Assembly: GCA_945906915.1 (NCBI GenBank)
Contig: CAMDSI010000001.1
Location: 1-45,714, forward strand
From: Spirosoma fluviale
Lineage (GTDB): Bacteria > Bacteroidota > Bacteroidia > Cytophagales > Spirosomataceae
DNA: 45,714 nucleotides
Reading direction: 5' to 3'
The translations under genes and the position numbers were made by a program. Below, in pieces: positions 8,679 to 16,878 of this stretch. How positions within the stretch are numbered: position 1 is the first letter of the stretch; each line of letters opens with the position of its first letter. The notes beneath the pieces are model-generated. The model saw nothing but the letters and a program-made list of their open reading frames with translations, made no database searches and had not been told where the DNA came from.

Positions 8679-9438
8679 ATTCCGGCCTAAAGACATTAAA
8701 TCCTATCATGTTAGGATGATTCTTTAAATATACGGAAATAGATTCAACTGATTGACACACCTGCTTGCGATCTTGCGAGGCATGTACTAGATAAAAATTA
8801 CCCTTAATTTCACGCACGAAGCCTACATGTTGATAATCTAGAGCTTTACGCTTGGAAACAAAGGCAATAATGTCCCCCGTTTTTAGGTAAGAGGTAATTT
8901 GGGAATAATCAGAACTAGGTACATATATAATGGGTGCCAGATTCTTTTCCATTAACTGAATAGTAGGAATCGTAATCAGGAGATTTTTAGATGCCAAATA
9001 ATGGGACAAAAACTCAACTTTTTTAACCGCCAAAACGCGAAAAGCCGGAGGAATAACCTGTTTAAACAAGCCTCTGTCTTCCATTTGAAAAAAAGTGGCA
9101 CTCAAATAATGATTTCTAGTTTCATAAGAAATTGGCTTTCTCTCATAACGAATTTGCTCTAATTCATGCAAGAATGCAGAATCGATTCCTTTAGACCGGT
9201 ACAAACTCCATACATTCTCAACAAATGTCACGCAATCAAATCCGCCAAAATCTACAACGAATTTCTCTGGATTTTCTTTTGACAAAGCATGTGAAACATA
9301 AGGCAATCCATAAAATTGTTTAGCTATAGACAAAGGATCGTGCAGTCTATTTGCCTCTTGCACTTTCTTATTTAAGGCAGATGGAATAACCTGTGCTAGA
9401 CTCAGGAAAGGAAAAAAAACTAATATCCAAATCTTCAT
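8668..9438 (-). CDS. Secreted DUF1460 peptidoglycan-amidase-like protein
   Basis: 256 residues from the chosen start. The N-terminus (MKIWILVFFPFLSLAQ) is a short signal peptide with probable cleavage after SLAQ, so the protein is exported. The NlpC/P60-like catalytic pair of DUF1460 is visible: Cys69 in GGFDCVTFVEN and His204 in YQHVGF. Proteins of this family are thought to cleave the N-acetylmuramoyl-L-alanine bond or related cell-wall peptides. An in-frame ATG lies 99 bases upstream (9537), but that start would place a basic, unlike-family stretch before the signal peptide and run deep into the transporter gene. The chosen ATG follows the transporter stop by one base (TAA-G-ATG). Confidence 0.82.
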   Translation of the reverse strand: MKIWILVFFPFLSLAQVIPSALNKKVQEANRLHDPLSIAKQFYGLPYVSHALSKENPEKFVVDFGGFDCVTFVENVWSLYRSKGIDSAFLHELEQIRYERKPISYETRNHYLSATFFQMEDRGLFKQVIPPAFRVLAVKKVEFLSHYLASKNLLITIPTIQLMEKNLAPIIYVPSSDYSQITSYLKTGDIIAFVSKRKALDYQHVGFVREIKGNFYLVHASQDRKQVCQSVESISVYLKNHPNMIGFNVFRPEYEQ

Positions 9439-9439
9439 C

Positions 9440-10765
9440 TTAAGCCTTCTCCTTAATCCATAAAACACTAATCGAGCCAGCAATAAAGAAGAAGCCAGCG
9501 ACAACAATAGCATACATGGCATTACCTCCATACACATGCTTCACTAGGGAACCACCGATTATGCCACTGACAATTTGGGGTAGCGTGATGAAGAAGTTAA
9601 AGATTCCCATATAAACGCCCATTTTTGACATAGGAATAGAACCCGCTAAAATGGCGTAAGGCATTGCTAATATAGAAGCCCAAGCCATTCCTACACCTAC
9701 CATACTGAAAATCAGCATCTGTGGGTCTGAAATAAAATAGATAGAAATTAATCCTAAACCACCAGCAATAAGCGAAACTGCGTGCGTAGCTTTATTTCCA
9801 ATAGATCGAGCAATGCGTGGTAAAAAGATGGCATAAATAGCAGAAACCGCGCTATATACCCCAAAAATAACACCCACCCAGTTCGCCGCATTCTGAAATT
9901 CTGGTGAACTGTGATCATCCATTGGCAAACCATATACGTGATGAGCGATGGCAGGAGTGGAGAATACCCACATCGAAAATAGTGCGAACCAAGAGAAAAA
10001 TTGAACAACACCTAATTGGCGCATGGTGAAAGGCATCTCTTTGACATAGCGAAAAACTGACCAAATCGTATCTTTCGTTCCTTCTTCCTGAAAACCCATA
10101 GCTTCACGCTCAGCTGGCGAATACTCCTTCGTCGTTGCAATCGTCCATACAATCGCAGTAATAAATACCGCAGCACCTACATAAAAGCTATATAAGACGT
10201 TCTCTGGTATTTGACCGGCAGCGGCAACTTTAGATATTCCAAACCAATTACCCAACATATAAGGCAACCAAGAACCCACAACTGCACCAATACCGATTAA
10301 AAAGGTTTGAATAGAAAAGCCTAAGGTATTCTGCTCTTCCGGCAAATTATCTGCCACCAAAGCTCTAAAAGGCTCCATGGCGACATTAAAGGATGCGTCC
10401 ATCATCATTAGAATACCCGCACCTACCATCATGGGTGGGATAAAATTAGCTAATGCTCCCGCATGGGGAAAAAAGAACAAAGCAGTGGCCGCTAATATAG
10501 CACCCGTTAAAAAGAAAGGTTTTCTTCGACCTAAACCATTCCAAGTACGATCTGAATAAAAACCAATAATAGGTTGAATAAGCATACCCGTTAAAGGCGC
10601 AGCTAACCAAAACCAAGATAATTGTTCAACATCCGCACCAAAATTCTGTAATATCCGCGAGGCATTCCCATTTTGCAGCGCAAAGCCAAACTGAATACCT
10701 AAAAAGCCCACACTCATATTGAATATTTGCCCTAGACTTAATCGTGGTTTGTTGAATGTTTTCAT
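9440..10765 (-). CDS. MFS sugar transporter, probable maltose/oligosaccharide:cation symporter
   Basis: 441 residues with about 12 hydrophobic segments. The loop between helices 2 and 3 reads SDRTWNGLGRRKPF (71-84), the MFS/GPH signature for sucrose- and maltose-type permeases. FGFALQNGNASRIL in helix 1 and MEPFRALVADNLP are typical of Bacteroidota maltose permeases found beside GH65 phosphorylases. It should carry maltose or short glucans across the inner membrane. The start overlaps the amylase stop (ATGA, 10762-10765), so the two are translationally coupled; the DUF1460 gene follows one base after its stop. Substrate is inferred from the flanking amylase, phosphorylase and phosphoglucomutase genes. 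Confidence 0.85.
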   Translation of the reverse strand: MKTFNKPRLSLGQIFNMSVGFLGIQFGFALQNGNASRILQNFGADVEQLSWFWLAAPLTGMLIQPIIGFYSDRTWNGLGRRKPFFLTGAILAATALFFFPHAGALANFIPPMMVGAGILMMMDASFNVAMEPFRALVADNLPEEQNTLGFSIQTFLIGIGAVVGSWLPYMLGNWFGISKVAAAGQIPENVLYSFYVGAAVFITAIVWTIATTKEYSPAEREAMGFQEEGTKDTIWSVFRYVKEMPFTMRQLGVVQFFSWFALFSMWVFSTPAIAHHVYGLPMDDHSSPEFQNAANWVGVIFGVYSAVSAIYAIFLPRIARSIGNKATHAVSLIAGGLGLISIYFISDPQMLIFSMVGVGMAWASILAMPYAILAGSIPMSKMGVYMGIFNFFITLPQIVSGIIGGSLVKHVYGGNAMYAIVVAGFFFIAGSISVLWIKEKA

Positions 10766-12528
10766 GGTTTTGTTAGTTTTAAAACGAGCGCAGCATTAGC
10801 CGGAATCTGAATACGATTACCATCTACTAGCGCTGTTATGCTGGCAGGAGGTACGAACGAATGTAAAGTTTTAAGTGAGTAAGATTGAATTCCCATCATA
10901 TTTAAAGCCAATGTTGGTATTTCAATGGAAAAATCATGATTTTCAGAATCAAAATTACAAATAATCAAATTGCGATCCGTCTCTGTATATCGTAAATAAG
11001 CATATACCTTATCCTTAGGGTAGGAGAAATTTTGGGCATATTGTAAATCAAAAAACTTGCCTTTCTGAATAACCAAGCTAGAATTGACCCAAGCTAACAA
11101 GGACGTATAAAACGAATCAATTTCCTTTTCCTCAGCAGCTAGTTTTCCTCCATCAAATTTACCCTCATTTAACCAGCGCTGATGCGTATCCACTCGATAA
11201 AAATCAAACATGGAAGTGCGATCATCTGCTACATTAAATCCTTCGATTTCCTGCGCTTTCTCACCAAACTCTTGACCAAAATAAATCATTATTGGTCCAT
11301 CGTGCATACTAGCCGTCAATACCATGCCAGGAATGGTAGACCAAAAATTATTCGCTGCAAAGGCAGGGGAGTTCAAACGAGTTTCATCGTGGTTCTCTAA
11401 AAAACGAAGCATGTGATTAGCAAAATCCCCTGATTCTTGTTGCCAAACACGGGTAATATCAGCCGTAGTAGCTCCGGCTTTTTTCTCCATTATATGACGA
11501 ATACCATCATATAGACCCACTTTATCATATAAATAATCAAAACCTCCCTTAACTATATAATTACGATACTCGGCCGGATTATAGATCTCTGCGATAAATA
11601 CAACCTCTGGATTAATGGCTTTCACTTTAGGTATGGTATAAGACCAAAACTCTACGGGCACCATCTCCGCCATATCGCAACGGAAACCATCTACTCCTTT
11701 TTGGGTCCAGTAAAGCAATACATTCGTCATTTTTAACCAGGTATCAGGGATAGGATCAAAATGATTTACGTTACCCTGTTGAATATCAACTCCATAGTTC
11801 AATTTAACCGTTTCAAACCAGTCATTAATAGAGGGTTGAGCGGAGAAAACATTATTGCCACTTACTTTAGCCGGAATTTCAATGTAAGGCACCGTAACCG
11901 GAATAGGTGGATTTACACCTGTAGGAATAGTAAACTGTGTACCCGGTAGATAATAGAAGTTATTGGCAGCAGAGAAGGAAATATCTTTATTATCATTTTG
12001 TCCAAAATCGACAACTCCAGCTGGCTTTTGATCTGAAGAATACGCTCTTGCTAAGTGATTTGGCACAAAATCTAAAACTAATTTTAAATCTGAAGCATGG
12101 ATACGATCTAACATATCAGAAAATTCTTGAAGACGCTCAGCAGGCTTATCCGCTAAAAAAGGATTTACATCATAATAATCCTTAATAGCAAAGGGAGAAC
12201 CCGCCCGACCTTTAACAACTTGTGGATGATCTAAAGGGGATCCATGAGAAGAAAAATCTTCCATGGTTGCATGCTCTAAAATTCCTGTTGTATATAAATG
12301 GGAATATCCTTTCTTTTTCAAGGCCTTTAAACCTTTCACTGAAACATCTTTGAATTTAGTGACTCCATTGTCCGCAGCAGAACCATTTCTCTTTACCTCT
12401 GTCTGCTGATTTCCCCAAAGATGAAACATCATTTGATATACAACAAGCTTATCTGTTTTCATTGCTTTTTGAGCCATAAGAGGATGGAATAGGGCGGCGG
12501 TTAGTAGAACTAAGTAAAATTTACGCAT
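10762..12528 (-). CDS. Secreted GH13 alpha-amylase-family glycosidase
   Basis: 588 residues. MRKFYLVLLTAALFHPLMAQ is a signal peptide. The four GH13 regions are present: DFVPNH (region I), DGFRCDMAEM with nucleophile Asp285 (II), FIAEIYN with acid/base Glu314 (III), and ENHDET with Asp381 (IV). The C-terminus forms a beta domain ending LVLKLTKP. The enzyme should cleave alpha-1,4 glucans in the periplasm or outside the cell and feed maltose to the adjacent MFS permease. It is the first gene of a tightly packed minus-strand run that continues to the SDR at 4474 with only overlaps or abutting ends. It diverges from pgmB across a 98-base spacer. Confidence 0.9.
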   Translation of the reverse strand: MRKFYLVLLTAALFHPLMAQKAMKTDKLVVYQMMFHLWGNQQTEVKRNGSAADNGVTKFKDVSVKGLKALKKKGYSHLYTTGILEHATMEDFSSHGSPLDHPQVVKGRAGSPFAIKDYYDVNPFLADKPAERLQEFSDMLDRIHASDLKLVLDFVPNHLARAYSSDQKPAGVVDFGQNDNKDISFSAANNFYYLPGTQFTIPTGVNPPIPVTVPYIEIPAKVSGNNVFSAQPSINDWFETVKLNYGVDIQQGNVNHFDPIPDTWLKMTNVLLYWTQKGVDGFRCDMAEMVPVEFWSYTIPKVKAINPEVVFIAEIYNPAEYRNYIVKGGFDYLYDKVGLYDGIRHIMEKKAGATTADITRVWQQESGDFANHMLRFLENHDETRLNSPAFAANNFWSTIPGMVLTASMHDGPIMIYFGQEFGEKAQEIEGFNVADDRTSMFDFYRVDTHQRWLNEGKFDGGKLAAEEKEIDSFYTSLLAWVNSSLVIQKGKFFDLQYAQNFSYPKDKVYAYLRYTETDRNLIICNFDSENHDFSIEIPTLALNMMGIQSYSLKTLHSFVPPASITALVDGNRIQIPANAALVLKLTKP

Positions 12529-12547
12529 ATTTTTAAAAATAAACTGT

Positions 12548-12556
12548 CTAGCACAG
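12548..12556 (+). repeat. CTAGCACAG, first copy in maltose locus
   Basis: The nonamer CTAGCACAG lies in the spacer between the divergent amylase and pgmB genes, 20 bases above the amylase start. The same nonamer recurs at 13284-13292 before the GH65 gene, about 72 bases above that start (79 bases for pgmB). A shared operator is possible but two 9-base matches could be chance. Confidence 0.3.
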
Positions 12557-12569
12557 CAGAAAAAGGTTT

Positions 12570-12597
12570 TTTGGCAGATGTAAATGTAATAATTTTG
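12570..12597 (+). promoter_or_regulatory. Probable pgmB promoter (TTTG / TAATTTTG)
   Basis: TTTG at 12570-12573 and TAATTTTG at 12590-12597 match the Bacteroidota -33 and -7 elements, with a 16-base spacer that is slightly shorter than usual. The pgmB start follows 30 bases after the -7 box. Confidence 0.45.
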
Positions 12598-12626
12598 CTA
12601 ATCTTTAAAACAATCCCTACCTAAAT

Positions 12627-13274
12627 ATGTCTTACAAAGCCTGCCTTTTTGATCTCGATGGAGTTTTAGTCGATACCGCCATTTACCACTTTCAAGCTTG
12701 GAAAATATTAGGGGAAAATTTTAACTACCAATTAAGCGAAGAACAAAACGAGCAACTTAAAGGTGTTTCCCGAGTAGAATCCTTAATTAGAATTCTAAAT
12801 TGGGCTTCCTACACAGCTACGGAAGAACAAAAGGAAATATGGTTAAAAGAGAAAAATGATAACTATTTACAGTTAATCACGCATATGAACCCATCCGAAA
12901 TTCTTCCTGGTGTGGTTGATTTTTTAGGCCAAATAAAAGCAGACGGATATAAAATAGCTTTAGGTTCTGCCAGCAAGAACGCTGAAATTATATTAGAAAA
13001 AACACATCTTACGCCGTGGTTTGATGTAATTATTGACGGAAACAAAGTAAGCAAAAGCAAGCCTGATCCAGAAGTATTTTTAAAAGGGGCGGAAGGTTTA
13101 GGATTATTACCCTCTGAATGTATCGTATTCGAAGATGCGCAAGCTGGTGTGGATGCAGCAATAGCGGGAGGGATGAAGGTAATTGGAATAGGCGAAGCAT
13201 CAGTTTTAGGCGATGCTAACAAGGTAATTCCGAACTTTGTAGGAATTAAATCAGCTGATTTACTAAATTTTTAA
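12627..13274 (+). CDS. pgmB: Beta-phosphoglucomutase
   Basis: 215 residues of the HAD superfamily. FDLDGVLVDTA carries the nucleophile Asp9 and acid/base Asp11; further motifs are GSASKN (motif II Ser), SKSKPDPEVF (motif III Lys) and FEDAQAGVDAA (motif IV acids). YHFQAWK in the cap domain is characteristic of beta-phosphoglucomutase rather than generic HAD phosphatases. It converts beta-glucose-1-phosphate to glucose-6-phosphate. The product of GH65 maltose phosphorylase, whose gene follows by 81 bases on the same strand, is exactly this substrate. The spacer to GH65 has its own -7 box, so the two may be transcribed together or separately. Confidence 0.93.
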   Translation: MSYKACLFDLDGVLVDTAIYHFQAWKILGENFNYQLSEEQNEQLKGVSRVESLIRILNWASYTATEEQKEIWLKEKNDNYLQLITHMNPSEILPGVVDFLGQIKADGYKIALGSASKNAEIILEKTHLTPWFDVIIDGNKVSKSKPDPEVFLKGAEGLGLLPSECIVFEDAQAGVDAAIAGGMKVIGIGEASVLGDANKVIPNFVGIKSADLLNF

Positions 13275-13283
13275 AGAAACAGC

Positions 13284-13292
13284 CTAGCACAG
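13284..13292 (+). repeat. CTAGCACAG, second copy in maltose locus
   Basis: Identical nonamer to that at 12548-12556, here about 72 bases before the GH65 start. A related AGCACAG also begins the inverted repeat at 15646. Function unknown. Confidence 0.3.
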
Positions 13293-13316
13293 AAATGTCC
13301 AAAATTTACAATTTTC

Positions 13317-13324
13317 TATTTTTG
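13317..13324 (+). promoter_or_regulatory. Possible -7 box for GH65 gene
   Basis: TATTTTTG fits TAnnTTTG and lies 31 bases before the GH65 start. I do not see a convincing TTTG at the -33 position. Confidence 0.35.
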
Positions 13325-13355
13325 TAAGATTGTTTGCAATACCTTATTAAACCGA

Positions 13356-15626
13356 ATGAAGCAATACTTAAAAATAGATGAGTGGAAGGTCATCGAAGAC
13401 CAATTCCATCCCGCCTACAATGAAATAACCGAAAGCATTTTCTCTCTTGGTAATGGTCGGATGGGACAAAGAGGATCTTTTGAAGAAACGTATACGGGTA
13501 AAACATTACAGGGTAATTATGTAGCGGGTATCTACTATCCAGATAAAACTCGCGTAGGTTGGTGGAAGAACGGCTATCCAGAATATTTTGCTAAAGTATT
13601 AAATGCCGCTAATTGGAACGGTCTTACCATCCAAATTGGAGGAGAAGAAGTAGATTTACACACCAGCACCATTCATTCATTTTATCGAGAATTAAACATG
13701 AAGAAGGGATATATCCTTCGAACATGTGACGTTTCACTTACAAATGGTAAACGCCTAGCCATTGAATCCATTCGCTTTAATAGCTTGGCTGATGATGAAT
13801 CAGGCGCTATTTCCTATTCCATTACTCCCTTAAATTTTACTGAAGAAATTCAAGTAAAGGCGTTCATTGATGGAGATATTAAAAATAAGGATTCTAATTA
13901 CGACGAGAAATTCTGGGATGAGGTGAAGGTCGGTTCTCATTTTGTTTGGTCTAAAACAAAGAAAACAGGATTCGAAGTAATTACGGCTCAGCAAATTGAG
14001 ATTCTATCAAACGGGACAAAAGTAGACGCGAAATCTATTTCGAACACTCGAGAAAAATACAGTGAACTTGCCTATACACTTGCAGCAAAACAAGGCGATA
14101 AATTAACTATCATCAAGTATGCGGTTAATATCAGCTCCGAAAATCACCCTACGGAGTCTTTTGAAAAGATAGCCTCCGATTATTTAGCGCGTATTTCTGC
14201 CAAAGGATTTAATCAGATGCTAGCCGAACAAGCAGCAGCCTGGGATAAAAAATGGTCCATCAACGATATCATCATTTCCGGCGATGTTTCAGCTCAACAG
14301 GGTATTCGTTTCAATATTTTCCAAATGAACCAAACCTACACAGGGGAGGACAATCGCTTAAATATTGGACCTAAAGGTTTTACGGGTGAAAAATACGGCG
14401 GATCCACCTATTGGGATACCGAAGCTTATTGCATTCCTTTCTATTTAGGAACAGCACCCGCTAATGTATCTAAAAACCTTTTAATCTACCGTTGGAAACA
14501 ATTAGATCGTGCCATTGAAAACGCTGGTAAATTAGGTTTCTCTAAAGGAGCCGCTCTTTACCCCATGGTCACCATGAACGGAGAAGAATGTCACAACGAG
14601 TGGGAAATCACCTTTGAGGAAATTCACCGTAACGGAGCCATCGCATATGCCATCATGGAATATGTCAATTATACGGACGACCGTAAGCATTTAGTGGAAT
14701 ATGGTTGGGAAGTATTAGTGGGAATAGCTCGTTTTTGGGCTCAGCGAGTCAACTGGTCGCAAGACAAGCAGAAATACGTCATGTTAGGCGTAACTGGACC
14801 AAACGAATATGAAAACAACGTTAACAACAACTGGTATACGAATTACATCGCTACCTGGTGCTTAAAGAATACGTTAGAGGTTTACGAAGAAATTCAAAAG
14901 TCCTATCCTGCAGAAGCTGCTGCTAAGATTGCCTCAACTGCTTTCCAGAAAGAAGAAATTGATCAATTCAAGCATATTATAGCTACTATGTATTTCCCTC
15001 GTGATGAGTCACAAGGAATCTATTTACAGCAGGATGGCTTCTTAGATAAAGTAATTGCGCCTGTAGATGCAATCGCATCCGAAAGACCCATTAATCAAAA
15101 ATGGTCTTGGGATCGCATTCTACGCTCATGCTACATTAAGCAAGCGGACGTTTTACAAGGTATTTACTTCTTTGAAGACGATTTTAGTAAAGAAGAATTA
15201 GAACGTAATTACAATTTCTACGAACCCATTACGGTTCATGAATCCTCCTTAAGCCCTTGTGTTCACAGTATTTTAGCTGCTAGACTAGGGAAAGAGGACA
15301 AATCGTACGAATTCTATACGCGCGCCGCTCGTTTAGATTTAGATGATTATAATAATGATACAGAAGATGGTTGCCATATCACTAGCATGGCGGGCACTTG
15401 GATGTCCATCATAAAAGGTTTTGGAGGAATGCGTCTGAAAGACCATTCCTTACATTTTGATTCATTTTTGCCAAAACAATGGAACGAATTCTCCTTCAAA
15501 ATCAATTTCCGAGCAAATCAATTAAATATTGCTGTTAAAAAGTCAGGAGTGGAAATTACTAACTTGGCTGGACCGGCTTTGACAGTGTTTGTGCATGGGG
15601 AAGCGCGGGTGCTTACTAAAGCATAA
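13356..15626 (+). CDS. GH65 maltose phosphorylase (or related disaccharide phosphorylase)
   Basis: 756 residues, standard for GH65. NGEECHNEWEITFEEIHRN (408-426) is the active-site segment containing the family's general acid; YGGSTYWDTEAYCIPF upstream and TGPNEYENNVNNNWYTN downstream are also hallmarks. It splits maltose with inorganic phosphate to glucose and beta-glucose-1-phosphate in the cytoplasm. Linkage to pgmB, a maltose-type MFS permease and a secreted amylase favours maltose over trehalose, kojibiose or nigerose. No signal peptide is seen. The last codons run into a repeat-rich spacer (the stop lies within AGCATAAAG, which recurs at 15653). Confidence 0.9.
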   Translation: MKQYLKIDEWKVIEDQFHPAYNEITESIFSLGNGRMGQRGSFEETYTGKTLQGNYVAGIYYPDKTRVGWWKNGYPEYFAKVLNAANWNGLTIQIGGEEVDLHTSTIHSFYRELNMKKGYILRTCDVSLTNGKRLAIESIRFNSLADDESGAISYSITPLNFTEEIQVKAFIDGDIKNKDSNYDEKFWDEVKVGSHFVWSKTKKTGFEVITAQQIEILSNGTKVDAKSISNTREKYSELAYTLAAKQGDKLTIIKYAVNISSENHPTESFEKIASDYLARISAKGFNQMLAEQAAAWDKKWSINDIIISGDVSAQQGIRFNIFQMNQTYTGEDNRLNIGPKGFTGEKYGGSTYWDTEAYCIPFYLGTAPANVSKNLLIYRWKQLDRAIENAGKLGFSKGAALYPMVTMNGEECHNEWEITFEEIHRNGAIAYAIMEYVNYTDDRKHLVEYGWEVLVGIARFWAQRVNWSQDKQKYVMLGVTGPNEYENNVNNNWYTNYIATWCLKNTLEVYEEIQKSYPAEAAAKIASTAFQKEEIDQFKHIIATMYFPRDESQGIYLQQDGFLDKVIAPVDAIASERPINQKWSWDRILRSCYIKQADVLQGIYFFEDDFSKEELERNYNFYEPITVHESSLSPCVHSILAARLGKEDKSYEFYTRAARLDLDDYNNDTEDGCHITSMAGTWMSIIKGFGGMRLKDHSLHFDSFLPKQWNEFSFKINFRANQLNIAVKKSGVEITNLAGPALTVFVHGEARVLTKA

Positions 15627-15645
15627 AGCTTTACAGAAAGAATAA

Positions 15646-15667
15646 AGCACAGAGCATAAAGAATAAA
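15646..15667. repeat. Left arm of a 22-base inverted repeat
   Basis: The arm begins AGCACAGAGCATAAAG and pairs with 15760-15781 with one T/C mismatch in the core. The two arms enclose about 92 bases that carry three smaller palindromes. An 11-base direct repeat, AAAGAATAAAG, occurs at 15637-15647 and 15658-15668. Confidence 0.7.
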
Positions 15668-15673
15668 GTTTGT

Positions 15674-15688
15674 ATCGCCTTAGGCGAT
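15674..15688. repeat. Perfect palindrome ATCGCC-TTA-GGCGAT
   Basis: Six-base arms with a three-base loop. It lies inside the larger inverted repeat and is followed by a second palindrome, TGAAAT-GT-ATTTCA, at 15696-15709. No T-run follows, so it is not itself a terminator. Confidence 0.6.
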
Positions 15689-15719
15689 GAGTATTTGAAA
15701 TGTATTTCACGAATTAATT

Positions 15720-15750
15720 AAAAAAGGGATCAAATATTGATCCCTTTTTT
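15720..15750. terminator. Bidirectional terminator between GH65 and desaturase genes
   Basis: A 14-base stem (AAAAAAGGGATCAA paired with TTGATCCCTTTTTT) with a three-base loop. A-run and T-run on the two sides let it work for both convergent genes. Confidence 0.8.
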
Positions 15751-15759
15751 AATACGAAA

Positions 15760-15781
15760 TTTATTCTTTGTGCTCTGTGCT
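15760..15781. repeat. Right arm of a 22-base inverted repeat
   Basis: Reverse complement of 15646-15667 with one mismatch. It contains a tandem GTGCTCT-GTGCTCT and ends directly against the stop codon of the desaturase gene (TAG on the minus strand, 15782-15784). Confidence 0.7.
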
Positions 15782-16786
15782 CTATACTTTATTTAATAGC
15801 TCCACATCCGGCATCGACTTATCAGTCAACGGAACACCACCCCGTTCTTTGCGGGCGATTCGTGAGTACAAGCCAAGCTCTTGAGAGAAGATAAAAGTAA
15901 AAAACAACTTCACAAAAGAGGTATGGTATTTCAAATTATCATAAAACTCAGGAGCAGCTGCTTTTAATTTAGGCAAATTGTTCCAAGGCACAGATGGCAT
16001 ATCATGGTGTTCATTGTGATAACCCACGTTCATATTAATGCCATTCAAATGACCATAATACGAATAGGTTTCTTGATTCTTATCTAACACTAAAAAATGC
16101 TCTTGAATCCAGCGGGCACCTAAAGGATGCAGACCCACAGAAAAAATGAAACTTAATCCCATATAAGCAAGTGCAGACCATCCCCAGAAATAGACAATAA
16201 CAGCATCAAAAGCTATTTGAGCGATAATATTCATAATAACTGGGCGATCAAAAACGGCTAATTCAATGCAGCGCATAGTTCTGATTCCTTGAAAGAAAGG
16301 AAAGAGCATTAACCAAATCATTTTTCCTATGAAGAAATTATTAATCAGTTTCGCTTCCCAATAATCAGGTAAATCAGCGTCTAATTCATGCACTCCTTGA
16401 AAAGCATGGTGCTTTAAATGGAAATTCTTAAACGAAATCGCTGTAGGGAAAAGGGAGGGAAAATTAGCAATAATGCCGGCAAAAACGTTCCAAGAAGCCT
16501 TTTTGAAAATCAAATTATGTGCTGATTCATGAATACATACAAATAAAGTATGGGTAGGGAAAGCCCCAAAAATCCAAGCTACACCCACAATTGCCCACCA
16601 AGGATAATCCTTTATGAAATAGGCCATGGCTAATTGCATGCCTACACAAGCCAAAATCCAAAAAAAAGTCATCGGATTCTTTCCAATCAATTTCTTCACT
16701 TCTGGATGAGACTTTATGATCGCACGTGTGCGAGCTCTATGTGGTTCTGGGCCTTCAACCCACGTAAAATCTTTTATTTCCGACAT
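15782..16786 (-). CDS. Fatty-acid desaturase closely resembling sphingolipid delta-4 desaturase (DEGS-like)
   Basis: 334 residues. The N-terminus reads FTWVEGPEPHRARTRAI, the layout of the lipid-desaturase N-terminal domain found in eukaryotic dihydroceramide delta-4 desaturases. The three histidine boxes are HESAH (86-90), HLKHH (123-127) and HNEHH (257-261). The final box lies in the segment ETYSYYGHLNGINMNVGYHN, which from memory is nearly the same in animal DEGS1. Four to six membrane segments surround the boxes. It should be an inner-membrane diiron enzyme that introduces a trans double bond into a sphingoid base, or a related acyl substrate. A -7 box lies 22 bases upstream. It stands alone, divergent from dnaK. 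Confidence 0.85.
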   Translation of the reverse strand: MSEIKDFTWVEGPEPHRARTRAIIKSHPEVKKLIGKNPMTFFWILACVGMQLAMAYFIKDYPWWAIVGVAWIFGAFPTHTLFVCIHESAHNLIFKKASWNVFAGIIANFPSLFPTAISFKNFHLKHHAFQGVHELDADLPDYWEAKLINNFFIGKMIWLMLFPFFQGIRTMRCIELAVFDRPVIMNIIAQIAFDAVIVYFWGWSALAYMGLSFIFSVGLHPLGARWIQEHFLVLDKNQETYSYYGHLNGINMNVGYHNEHHDMPSVPWNNLPKLKAAAPEFYDNLKYHTSFVKLFFTFIFSQELGLYSRIARKERGGVPLTDKSMPDVELLNKV

Positions 16787-16807
16787 ACTTGTCTATATTG
16801 TAGATTG

Positions 16808-16815
16808 CAAATATA
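16808..16815 (-). promoter_or_regulatory. -7 box for desaturase gene
   Basis: On the minus strand this reads TATATTTG, a perfect TAnnTTTG, 22 bases before the desaturase start. No clear TTTG is seen at -33. Confidence 0.4.
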
Positions 16816-16863
16816 CCACATCTCGCCATTTTTTCAGTTCAGAATAAGATTTTAAATTAAAAG

Positions 16864-16878
16864 GTGACAATATGTCAC
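16864..16878. promoter_or_regulatory. Perfect palindrome GTGACA-ATA-TGTCAC upstream of dnaK
   Basis: Six-base arms around ATA, located 69 bases before the dnaK start and 78 bases before the divergent desaturase start. The symmetry and position suggest a dimeric regulator site. It is not CIRCE (which is TTAGCACTC-N9-GAGTGCTAA) and its half-site spacing (GTGA-N7-TCAC) differs by one base from a CRP/FNR site. Confidence 0.5.

Noticed and set aside
9439..9537. Upstream in-frame ATG for the DUF1460 gene
   Set aside because: It would put 33 non-conserved residues before a clear signal peptide and overlap the transporter gene by about 100 bases.
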